Assembly (NCBI GenBank): GCA_020726005.1
Contig: DYTL01000049.1
Location: forward strand, 1-6,326
Reading direction: 5' to 3'
Source: Microcaldota archaeon
GTDB lineage: Archaea; Micrarchaeota; Micrarchaeia; Anstonellales; Bilamarchaeaceae
Length of the DNA: 6,326 bases
The position numbers were made by a program, and so were the translations under genes. Below the pieces are notes generated by a model. The model was not told the DNA's origin, ran no database searches, and saw only the letters and a list, made by a program, of their open reading frames with translations. Of this stretch, positions 1 to 4,910 are shown piece after piece. The first letter of the stretch is position 1; each line of letters starts with the position of its first letter.

Positions 1-1
1 G

Positions 2-70
2 GAAAAACAAACAGAAACAGGTTATTGTCCAAAATTTAATCCAGCGTTCTGGGATGAAAAAGAAATATGA
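2..70 (+). CDS. C-terminal end of an unidentified protein (partial, runs off the left edge)
   Basis: The second reading frame is open from the window edge to a TGA at 68-70. It gives 22 residues that include GYCPKFNPAFWDEKEI. The mix of aromatic, proline and charged residues looks like a real protein tail, not AT-rich noise. It sits 24 bp before the next small gene on the same strand, so the two may share a transcript. The family cannot be identified from this fragment, and the call rests only on frame openness and composition. Confidence 0.45.
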   Translation, partial: EKQTETGYCPKFNPAFWDEKEI

Positions 71-94
71 AAATGGTTGATATGATAGGAGCGC

Positions 95-247
95 GTGATT
101 CTCAAAAATATTTTACTAAAAGAAATGAACGCTTATGTGGAATCAAAAGGCAAGAAAATCAAAAAGATGTATTTTTTCTATACTACATGCCTGAATTGTG
201 CAGAGATTTATAGCAAAACGCATACGGTTATTTTCGCAAGGATATAA
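95..247 (+). CDS. Small CxxC protein of unknown function (50 aa, GTG start)
   Basis: The frame runs from GTG at 95 to TAA at 245-247. An AGGAG Shine-Dalgarno-like site (87-91) lies before the GTG, but with only 3 nt spacing, so the start is uncertain. A later ATG at 125 would give 40 residues. The protein begins with a basic, helix-like segment (residues 1-24). It then has a strand-like segment with a CxxC pair, MYFFYTTCLNCAEIYSK, and ends in a hydrophobic strand, TVIFARI. The layout suggests a minimal metal-binding or redox mini-domain. From memory, short DPANN archaeal proteins carry a similar YTTCxxCAxxYGK segment near the C-terminus, but I could not check this. An overlapping ORF at 67-213 (48 aa) competes; it overlaps the previous stop as ATGA but shows no recognisable pattern. 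Function unknown. Confidence 0.5.
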   Translation: MILKNILLKEMNAYVESKGKKIKKMYFFYTTCLNCAEIYSKTHTVIFARI

Positions 248-270
248 AATTTTTTTCAAAAAAATTTAAT
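243..270 (+). promoter_or_regulatory. Probable promoter of the transglutaminase-like lipoprotein gene (two candidate TATA boxes)
   Basis: Two archaeal TATA-like boxes lie upstream of the ATG at 301. TATAAAAT (243-250) would start a transcript near 273, giving a leader of about 28 nt that keeps the GAGG Shine-Dalgarno-like site at 291-294. TTTAAT (265-270), preceded by an A-rich BRE-like stretch, would give an almost leaderless transcript. The second box lies in a 14-bp motif, CAAAAAAATTTAAT (257-270), that recurs exactly upstream of the tRNA gene (4647-4660). The first box overlaps the stop codon of the preceding small gene. Confidence 0.5.
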
Positions 271-300
271 ATTATTGAATAATAATTTTCGAGGCATAAT

Positions 301-1695
301 ATGAATAAAAATAAAACAACATTAATATTCTCAATTTTATTAATTTTTTTTTTGTTCGGTTGCATATATACAAAACAAGAACATAGAATTAATCAATTTG
401 TACAAGAACAATCAGATACAAATTCGCAACTTAATATTTCTATTAATCAATCAAAGCATTTTGTACCTTTAAATTGTAGTGATGGAACATTAAATGGATA
501 TTGTTCAGGATATAAACCTTATTTTTGTCTTAATGGTTCATTTGTTTACAATGCGACAAAATGCGGTTGTTATCCTTATCAGATTTTAGAAAATGATAGT
601 TGCAGAAATGGAAACGAATGCATAGATGGAACAAAGCACAATTCCTGCTCAATGAAAAAACCTTTTTTATGTTATGATGGAAATTTAAGCGAGAATTCAG
701 ATGCATGTGGTTGCGATTTAAAGGAAATAAAAATTAGAAACAAATGCAGATTGAAAAATGATTGTAAAGATGGAACTTTGGATGAAAATTGTTCTTCTAC
801 AAAACCATTCTATTGCTTTAATGGTTCTTTGGTGAGCAACGCAACAAAATGCGGGTGTCTAATTGGTTATAAACAAAAAGATGAGAATTGTATTAATCCC
901 TATGGTTTCGACGTTTATAAAGAGTATGTTTGGAGTTATTCTTCCAAGAACTATAATGTTGTATTAGGTTTTAATAAAAGTCTTGTTGCATTGTACGCAT
1001 CTATTCCACGTACATATTTGTGTTATAAGCCTTGTCCAACAAATTGGCAAGAAGATTTCTACAAAAAAATGATTTTCGATGATAGGCAGCAATTAATTAT
1101 AGATATGCTTGTAAATTCTGTTGACGAAATAAACAGCGACAAAAAACTAAAAATTCTTATTACGTTGGTGCAATCAATTCCGTATGATTATGCGGCACTT
1201 TATTCTAAAAGTGAAAACAAATATCCATATGAAACGCTCTATTTGGGTAAAGGCGTATGCGGAGAGAAATCTCTTCTTGCTGCGGCTATTATTTCAAAAT
1301 TAGGGTATGGAGTAGTGTTATTTAGCTATGAAAAAGAAAATCATATGGCAATAGGGATAAAATGTTCTAAAAATATTTCAAATTATAATTCAGGATATTG
1401 TTTTATAGAAACTACTTCCAATTGCAGTAGAATTACGGATAACACAGGAACGTATGTTAATAACATTAAGTTAAAAAGTGAACCAAATATTTACTATATT
1501 ACAGATGGAAAAGAACTTGATTATGATACTGTAATGACCGATATAAATGCTAAAAAGGACTTTGAGAATGCAGCGCAGAAAATAGCTGAAATAAAAGAAA
1601 TATTAAATTCGGGTATAAGTGCTAATAAATATAATTCGTATGTCAAAGAGTATAATGAATATGTAGAAATATATAATTCATATAACAAATGTTAG
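301..1695 (+). CDS. Cell-surface lipoprotein with three Cys-rich modules and a transglutaminase-like domain
   Basis: A 464-residue exported protein. The N-terminus has basic residues, a hydrophobic core (7-19) and a lipobox-like LFGC with Cys21, so it is probably lipid-anchored outside the cell. Residues 59-197 hold three cysteine-rich modules. Residues about 280-375 match a transglutaminase/papain-like fold: GVCGEKS (Cys320 as nucleophile), ENHMAIGIKC (His348) and YCFIETTS, where Glu370 sits at the usual Asp position. Such domains cleave or cross-link amide bonds; the substrate is unknown. Residues about 415-464 are helical, charged and Tyr/Asn-rich, ending in Cys. Several N-x-S/T sequons (NGS, NATK) suggest glycosylation outside the cell. 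The start is supported by GAGG six nt upstream. The gene is a single unit that converges on the rnp3-eL15 operon. The fold call is firm, but enzymatic activity is inferred. Confidence 0.82.
   Translation: MNKNKTTLIFSILLIFFLFGCIYTKQEHRINQFVQEQSDTNSQLNISINQSKHFVPLNCSDGTLNGYCSGYKPYFCLNGSFVYNATKCGCYPYQILENDSCRNGNECIDGTKHNSCSMKKPFLCYDGNLSENSDACGCDLKEIKIRNKCRLKNDCKDGTLDENCSSTKPFYCFNGSLVSNATKCGCLIGYKQKDENCINPYGFDVYKEYVWSYSSKNYNVVLGFNKSLVALYASIPRTYLCYKPCPTNWQEDFYKKMIFDDRQQLIIDMLVNSVDEINSDKKLKILITLVQSIPYDYAALYSKSENKYPYETLYLGKGVCGEKSLLAAAIISKLGYGVVLFSYEKENHMAIGIKCSKNISNYNSGYCFIETTSNCSRITDNTGTYVNNIKLKSEPNIYYITDGKELDYDTVMTDINAKKDFENAAQKIAEIKEILNSGISANKYNSYVKEYNEYVEIYNSYNKC
475..891 (+). repeat. Three cysteine-rich modules of 48 residues each
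   Basis: Inside the lipoprotein gene, cysteines fall at residues 59/68/76/88/90/101, 107/116/124/136/138/149 and 155/164/172/184/186/197. Every position repeats with a period of exactly 48 residues (144 bp). The module is C-x8-C-x7-C-x11-C-x-C-x10-C, with conserved DGT, KP and CGC. Six cysteines per unit suggest three disulfides in a small extracellular fold. Units 1 and 3 are most alike (both have NATKCGC), while unit 2 has diverged. Nucleotide identity is only moderate, so the duplication is not recent. Confidence 0.85.
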
Positions 1696-1709
1696 GTCAA
1701 ATTGTTTGG

Positions 1710-1730
1710 TTTTTTAATCATAATAAAAAA
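1710..1730. terminator. Bidirectional T/A-rich terminator region between convergent genes
   Basis: The 58-bp gap between the convergent lipoprotein and rnp3 genes contains TTTTTTA (1710-1716) and TAAAAAA (1724-1730). This is a perfect 7-bp inverted repeat with a 7-nt loop. It puts a U6 tract at the 3' end of transcripts from either strand, which matches the U-tract termination typical of archaea. Confidence 0.55.
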
Positions 1731-1753
1731 TCAAAAATATCTATAATTATTCC

Positions 1754-2158
1754 CTATCCAATATATTTTTTCAATCTTTCCAACCCAAACTTCGCCTGTC
1801 CAACATTTAGTCCAATAAGAATTGCAATATGGCAGAGTTCTCTTGGATTTCGTGTTGAAAATTCATCCTTTGTATAAGAAGCGAGCGCGAAAGCGATTTG
1901 ATATTTTACACATATAAAAAGAAATTTGCGCATTTTGGCTAGTTCAATTGCACGTTTGAATCCATAGCTCTCAATTATCCTTCCTAAATCAATAAGAAAT
2001 GCAGAATTTCCGCATGCAAAAAGTTTCATAAGTCCAATATCGCTATTATATTCATTAAGTAAAACCAACACTTTTTTGTTTTTTAATTTTACTGCTTCAT
2101 TTAAAGAAGAAACTTGCATTATTTTATTTTTCAAAGATGCGGGGACAGTATTATACAT
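1754..2158 (-). CDS. rnp3: Probable RNase P protein component 3 (Rpp30-like), short form
   Basis: A 134-residue protein immediately downstream of eL15 (5-nt gap), in the order eL15-rnp3 found in many archaea. Rpp30 is a TIM-barrel protein subunit of archaeal RNase P, which cuts 5' leaders from pre-tRNA. The C-terminal part fits the family: a strand (QIAFALAS), then TRNPRELCHIAILIGLNVGQA (102-122, given in part here as STRNPREL and ILIGL), corresponding to the Rpp30 pattern SSGA...LRxPRD...LLGL...A. Residues 55-75 would fit the preceding strand and helix. Archaeal Rpp30 is usually about 200-240 residues, so 70-100 residues of the N-terminal half-barrel appear to be missing. The AGGTG site at 2170-2174 lies 11 nt before the ATG and inside the end of eL15, suggesting coupled translation. 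Assignment rests on motif recall plus synteny. Confidence 0.62.
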   Translation of the reverse strand: MYNTVPASLKNKIMQVSSLNEAVKLKNKKVLVLLNEYNSDIGLMKLFACGNSAFLIDLGRIIESYGFKRAIELAKMRKFLFICVKYQIAFALASYTKDEFSTRNPRELCHIAILIGLNVGQAKFGLERLKKYIG

Positions 2159-2163
2159 AAAAT

Positions 2164-2727
2164 TTATTTCACCTTTCTTCCTAAATTATTACGCACTAAT
2201 TCTATTTTAGGAATTCGCTGTTTTCGTTTTCCGAATGCGCGGAGCGAACGTGCTTTTTTCCCTTGAGAAGTGAGTCCTCGGAATGCTCTTCCTCGAATAT
2301 AAGAAATAGGGATATTTTTTACTATGGTTGGATCAATCATAATTATTTCAAAAAATTTGTAGTTTCCGTCTTCACCGATCCAATAAGAATTTAAAACTTC
2401 CAAATTTTTATAAACGCGCGCAGCTCTTTGTTCAGATAATGTTTGAAGCGAAAGTTGTGATTGCACAAAACGATAATTATGTCTTGGTTTTCTTCCTCCC
2501 CAGGGTTTTTGTCTTTTTCTTTTTCCGCGTCCAATTTTTGCGCGCAATATTACATATCCGTTTTTTGCTTTGTATCCAAGAGTTCTTGCACGTAGAAGGT
2601 TTGTAGGATACTCAACTCGTTCTATCACATTGCCTTTTCTCCATTCTACTACTTTTTGTTTATAAAGCGGGTTCTTCTCTTTGTATTCTTTTTCAAAATT
2701 CTCTTTTATGTATTTATATGCTCCCAT
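2164..2727 (-). CDS. rpl15e: Large-subunit ribosomal protein eL15 (L15e)
   Basis: A 187-residue, very basic protein of the archaeal/eukaryotic 60S-type large subunit, close to the usual family length of about 190. Characteristic segments are present in order: MGAYKYIKE at the N-terminus; RARTLGYKAKNGYVILRAKI (47-66); the rRNA-binding basic cluster GRGKRKR...GGRKPRHNY (67-85); NLEVLNSYWIGEDG (108-121), with FFEIIMIDP after it; and RGRAFRGLTSQGKKARSLR (145-163). The start ATG is supported by AAGGTG (2735-2740) seven nt upstream. It is the first gene of a - strand operon with rnp3. It is divergent from the EF-1A gene across a 177-bp region that holds both promoters. No anomalies were seen. Confidence 0.96.
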   Translation of the reverse strand: MGAYKYIKENFEKEYKEKNPLYKQKVVEWRKGNVIERVEYPTNLLRARTLGYKAKNGYVILRAKIGRGKRKRQKPWGGRKPRHNYRFVQSQLSLQTLSEQRAARVYKNLEVLNSYWIGEDGNYKFFEIIMIDPTIVKNIPISYIRGRAFRGLTSQGKKARSLRAFGKRKQRIPKIELVRNNLGRKVK

Positions 2728-2734
2728 TATTTTT

Positions 2735-2772
2735 CACCTTAAGCGCTATCTTGAAAGGGAAAGTTTTAAAAA
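2735..2772 (-). promoter_or_regulatory. Promoter and Shine-Dalgarno site of the eL15-rnp3 operon
   Basis: On the - strand, a TATA-like box TTTTTAAAA (2764-2772) would direct initiation about 25 nt downstream, near 2743. That leaves a short leader containing AAGGTG (2735-2740), seven nt before the ATG. The TATA-like box lies inside a perfect 15-bp palindrome (2761-2775). Box assignment is by spacing and composition only. Confidence 0.5.
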
Positions 2773-2823
2773 CTTCCTAGTATAAAAAATAGTAATAATT
2801 TTCTAATATTTAAATTAGGAATG

Positions 2824-2854
2824 TATTAATAGTTATTAATAGTAGATATATATT
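2824..2854 (+). promoter_or_regulatory. Candidate EF-1A promoter with a tandem 10-bp palindromic repeat upstream
   Basis: TATATATT (2847-2854) is a plausible TATA box, placing the start near 2875 and giving a leader of about 30 nt. Directly upstream, TATTAATAGT occurs twice in exact tandem (2824-2833 and 2834-2843). The TATTAATA core is itself a palindrome, so two symmetric sites lie one helical turn apart. A further TATTAAT occurs at 2863-2869. An alternative TATA box is TATAAAAAAT at 2781-2790. Confidence 0.42.
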
Positions 2855-2892
2855 AAGTTTTTTATTAATTTTTTTTGAAAAAAATTATTTAT

Positions 2893-2898
2893 GAGGTG
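2893..2898 (+). promoter_or_regulatory. Ribosome binding site of EF-1A
   Basis: GAGGTG lies six nt before the ATG at 2905 and fixes this start codon. The same GGTG core with 6-7 nt spacing precedes eL15 and the 454-residue gene, so this is the local Shine-Dalgarno consensus. Confidence 0.8.
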
Positions 2899-2904
2899 TA
2901 AGAT

Positions 2905-4182
2905 ATGACAAAAAAACCACATTTAAATATAGTTTTTATTGGCCATGTAGATGCTGGTAAATCAACCACAGTTGGAAGATTGCTTTACGAAACCGGAGTG
3001 ATTTCCGAGCAAATGCTAACACGACTCAAGGACGAAGCAGCAAAAATAGGAAAAACAACTTTCGAATTTGCATTTGTTATGGATGAGCTTAAAGAAGAAA
3101 GAGAAAGGGGGGTTACAATTGATATTTCACATAGGGAATTCGAATCAAGTAAGTATCATTATACAATCATTGATGCCCCTGGACACAAGGACTTTGTTAA
3201 GAATATGATTACAGGTACAAGTCAAGCCGATGCTGCTGTTTTGGTTATTTCAGTAAAAGATGGAGTTCAACCCCAGACAAAAGAACATGCATTCCTTGCT
3301 AAAGTGCTTGGTATTAATCAACTTATAATAAACATGAACAAAATGGACGCAGTTAATTATGATCAAATCAAATTCAACAATGTTAAAGCAGAAACTGAGA
3401 AACTTCTTAAAGGGATGGGATATAAAGTAGAAAATATTCAATGGGTAGCAACATCATCTTATAAAGGAGATAACATTTCTAAAAAATCAGAAAATATGCC
3501 ATGGTACGCCGGACAAACAATACTTCAAGCTCTTGATAATATTACAATTCCTCCTAAACCGATAGACAAACCATTAAGGCTTTCGGTTCAAGAGGTATAT
3601 TCTATTACCGGTCACGGAGTAGTGCCAGTAGGAGAAGTTAAAAGCGGAAAACTTTTGGTTAATATGCCGGTTATTTTTATGCCTTCAGGTAAAAGAGGTG
3701 AAGTAAAAAAGATTGAGATGCACCACCAGGAACTAACTGAGGCAGTTCCTGGCGATAACATTGGATTCAATGTAAAAGGTATTGAAAAGAAGGATATTAA
3801 AAGAGGCGAAGTTATTGGACCTATTAATAATCCACCAAAAGTAGCAGCAGAATTCACGGCACAAATTGTTGTTCTTAATCATCCAACTGCGATTTCTGTT
3901 GGATATACTCCGGTTATGCATATTCATACAACACATTTTCCAGGTAAGATTATTGAACTTGTGGAAAAAAAGGATCCGAAAACTGGACAACCAATTCCGG
4001 GCAAACCAGATTTCCTTAAAACCGGCGATGTTGCAATTGTAAAAATCCAACTAGATAAAGATAAACCTATTGTTGTTGAGAAATTCCAGGAGTTCCCACC
4101 TTTTGGAAGATTTGTTATTCGAGACATGGGTCAGACCGTTGCCGCAGGTATTGTTCTTGATGTAATAGAAAAGAAACAATAA
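2905..4182 (+). CDS. tuf: Translation elongation factor 1-alpha (aEF-1A)
   Basis: The GTPase that carries aminoacyl-tRNA to the ribosomal A site, 425 residues, full length for archaea. The GTPase domain (1-212) has all signature elements: G1 GHVDAGKS (13-20), switch I RGVTID (68-73, Thr71), G3 DAPGH (90-94, with catalytic His94), G4 NKMD (145-148) and a G5-like SSYKGDN (184-190). The long ELKEERERG segment before switch I is the archaeal/eukaryotic type, not bacterial EF-Tu. Beta-barrel domains II (about 215-310) and III (about 315-425) follow, ending in the typical GRFVIRDMGQTVAAGIVLDV (401-420). The residue after HVD in G1 is Ala; many archaeal EF-1As have His there and eukaryotes have Ser. 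Tandem stops TAA TAG end the gene. It is the first gene of an operon with rpsJ, 11 nt apart. Confidence 0.98.
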   Translation: MTKKPHLNIVFIGHVDAGKSTTVGRLLYETGVISEQMLTRLKDEAAKIGKTTFEFAFVMDELKEERERGVTIDISHREFESSKYHYTIIDAPGHKDFVKNMITGTSQADAAVLVISVKDGVQPQTKEHAFLAKVLGINQLIINMNKMDAVNYDQIKFNNVKAETEKLLKGMGYKVENIQWVATSSYKGDNISKKSENMPWYAGQTILQALDNITIPPKPIDKPLRLSVQEVYSITGHGVVPVGEVKSGKLLVNMPVIFMPSGKRGEVKKIEMHHQELTEAVPGDNIGFNVKGIEKKDIKRGEVIGPINNPPKVAAEFTAQIVVLNHPTAISVGYTPVMHIHTTHFPGKIIELVEKKDPKTGQPIPGKPDFLKTGDVAIVKIQLDKDKPIVVEKFQEFPPFGRFVIRDMGQTVAAGIVLDVIEKKQ

Positions 4183-4193
4183 TAGGTTTTTTA

Positions 4194-4502
4194 ATGGTGA
4201 GTAAAGTAAAAATAACCCTTAGTGGAGAACAACCCAAAAATATAATGTCAGTTGTGAGCCAGATAAAGGAACTTGCAAAGAATTTTGGGATGAAAATTCG
4301 CGGACCAATACCAACACCGAAAAAAATTTTAAATATAACTACACGCAGAACTCCTTGTGGAGATGGAAGCGATACGTATGAACATTGGCAGAAAAGAATT
4401 TCCAAGCGCCTTCTTTACATTGAAGCAGATGAAAGGAACATACGAAACATTCTTAGAATAAAGGTGCCTGATGATGTGTTTGTGAAAATCTCCATCAATT
4501 AA
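4194..4502 (+). CDS. rpsJ: Small-subunit ribosomal protein uS10
   Basis: A 102-residue protein of the 30S head, normal length for the archaeal/eukaryotic S10 (S20e) type. The N-terminal strand VKITLSGEQPKNI is followed by a helix. Then comes the extended loop with GPIPTPKKILNITTRRTP (37-54) and the family hallmark GDGSDTYEHWQKRISKR (56-72). A final strand pair ends in VPDDVFVKISIN. It follows EF-1A by 11 nt, a gene order common in archaea. The Shine-Dalgarno site is weak (AGG at 4184-4186, seven nt upstream) and a T6 tract lies between the genes, so translation may depend on coupling with EF-1A. A GTG follows the ATG directly and could also serve as the start. Confidence 0.97.
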   Translation: MVSKVKITLSGEQPKNIMSVVSQIKELAKNFGMKIRGPIPTPKKILNITTRRTPCGDGSDTYEHWQKRISKRLLYIEADERNIRNILRIKVPDDVFVKISIN

Positions 4503-4509
4503 AGCTTTT

Positions 4510-4541
4510 TCAAAAAAAGTTTCTAGTAATTGGTTTTTTTT
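4510..4541 (+). terminator. T-rich terminator after rpsJ
   Basis: Just after the rpsJ stop, the sequence GCTTTTTCAAAAAAAG can form a short A/U hairpin. It is followed by an eight-T run at 4534-4541. U-tracts of this kind end most archaeal transcripts, so the EF-1A/uS10 mRNA probably stops here. The tRNA gene has its own promoter further on. Confidence 0.55.
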
Positions 4542-4646
4542 GATGATTATTTGTTATGCAAAGTGTAATATTATCAAAAACCGACAACTATCTATTGTGC
4601 AAAATGCAATATAATAAAGAAATCGATGCGGACTAAATTTCTTTCA
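4542..4646. other. Intergenic spacer with a hairpin and an imperfect repeat
   Basis: No coding frame of note. An 8-bp perfect inverted repeat, AAAGAAAT (4616-4623) and ATTTCTTT (4637-4644), encloses a 13-nt GC-richer loop. Two copies of a TGCAAA-type 18-mer (4557-4574 and 4598-4615, 15 of 18 identical) lie upstream of it. Neither has an assigned role; both are A/T-rich and could be chance. Confidence 0.3.
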
Positions 4647-4660
4647 CAAAAAAATTTAAT
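4647..4660 (+). promoter_or_regulatory. TATA/BRE promoter of tRNA-Thr
   Basis: CAAAAAAATTTAAT contains an A-rich BRE-like part and the TATA-like box TTTAAT (4655-4660). The box is centred about 28 nt before the first base of the tRNA, the expected archaeal TATA-to-start distance. The identical 14-mer occurs upstream of the lipoprotein gene at 257-270. Confidence 0.65.
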
Positions 4661-4685
4661 CTTTTTGTTAATTGTTCTTATTATT

Positions 4686-4757
4686 GCTCCTGTAGCTCAG
4701 TGGTAGAGCGCGTGATTGGTAATCACGAGGTCGCGAGTTCAACTCTCGCCGGGGGCT
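4686..4757 (+). tRNA. tRNA-Thr (anticodon GGU)
   Basis: A complete 72-nt cloverleaf. The acceptor GCTCCTG pairs with CGGGGGC (two G-U pairs). The D arm is GCTC-AGTGGTA-GAGC, the anticodon arm CGTGA-TTGGTAA-TCACG with anticodon GGT (4718-4720), the variable loop AGGTC and the T arm GCGAG-TTCAACT-CTCGC. G15 and C48 are present for the Levitt pair. The discriminator is U73 (4757), as known for archaeal tRNA-Thr, and the first pairs are G1-C72 and C2-G71. No CCA is encoded and there is no intron. It decodes ACC/ACU. A short T4 run at 4765-4768 may end the transcript. Confidence 0.97.
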
Positions 4758-4875
4758 TCTCTTGTTTTAATCGAATTTTAAAAAATTAGATATCAAAAAT
4801 AAATTGTCAGGATTCTCTTGCGAACATTAACGAAGGCGTTCATTTATCTAATATTCTTTCATAAAGTTTAGTCAA
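4758..4875. other. Spacer between tRNA-Thr and the convergent orphan gene
   Basis: A non-coding spacer between two convergent units. It holds T4 (4765-4768) for the tRNA transcript and A6 (4780-4785), which reads as U6 on the - strand and may end the orphan-gene transcript. No duplicated tRNA 3' end was found here or elsewhere in the window, so there is no evidence that this tRNA has served as an integration site. Confidence 0.3.
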
Positions 4876-4910
4876 AGAATTCGTACGTGACTATTTTGGA
4901 CGCGAATTCT
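4876..4910 (-). other. Stem-loop spanning the stop codon of the orphan gene
   Basis: AGAATTCG (4876-4883) and CGAATTCT (4903-4910) are perfect 8-bp complements. They enclose 19 nt that include the TAG stop (4891-4893). Three further pairs (ACG/CGT) are possible with a two-base bulge. On the - strand mRNA the hairpin is followed by TTTGAC, not a long U tract, so it is more likely a 3'-end structure than a classic terminator. Confidence 0.4.

Noticed and set aside
89..100. GAGCGCGTGATT is identical to tRNA-Thr positions 4706-4717, suggesting a tRNA fragment or attachment site
   Set aside because: A 12-bp match is expected about once by chance in a window of this size, the match does not cover a tRNA end, and no integrase is present.
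67..213. 48-residue ORF starting on an ATGA overlap
   Set aside because: It competes with the CxxC frame (95-247), which looks more protein-like. This frame shows no recognisable motif, so it is mentioned but not called.
1689..1877. 62-residue + strand ORF after the lipoprotein gene
   Set aside because: It is antisense to rnp3, has no ribosome binding site and has the composition of a reverse-strand shadow.
3250..4405. Several - strand ORFs opposite EF-1A and rpsJ
   Set aside because: They are shadows of two certain genes and lack start signals or protein-like composition.
4537..4547. TTGATGA resembling the C box of a C/D guide RNA
   Set aside because: The first base is not a purine and no CTGA D box follows at suitable distance before the tRNA.
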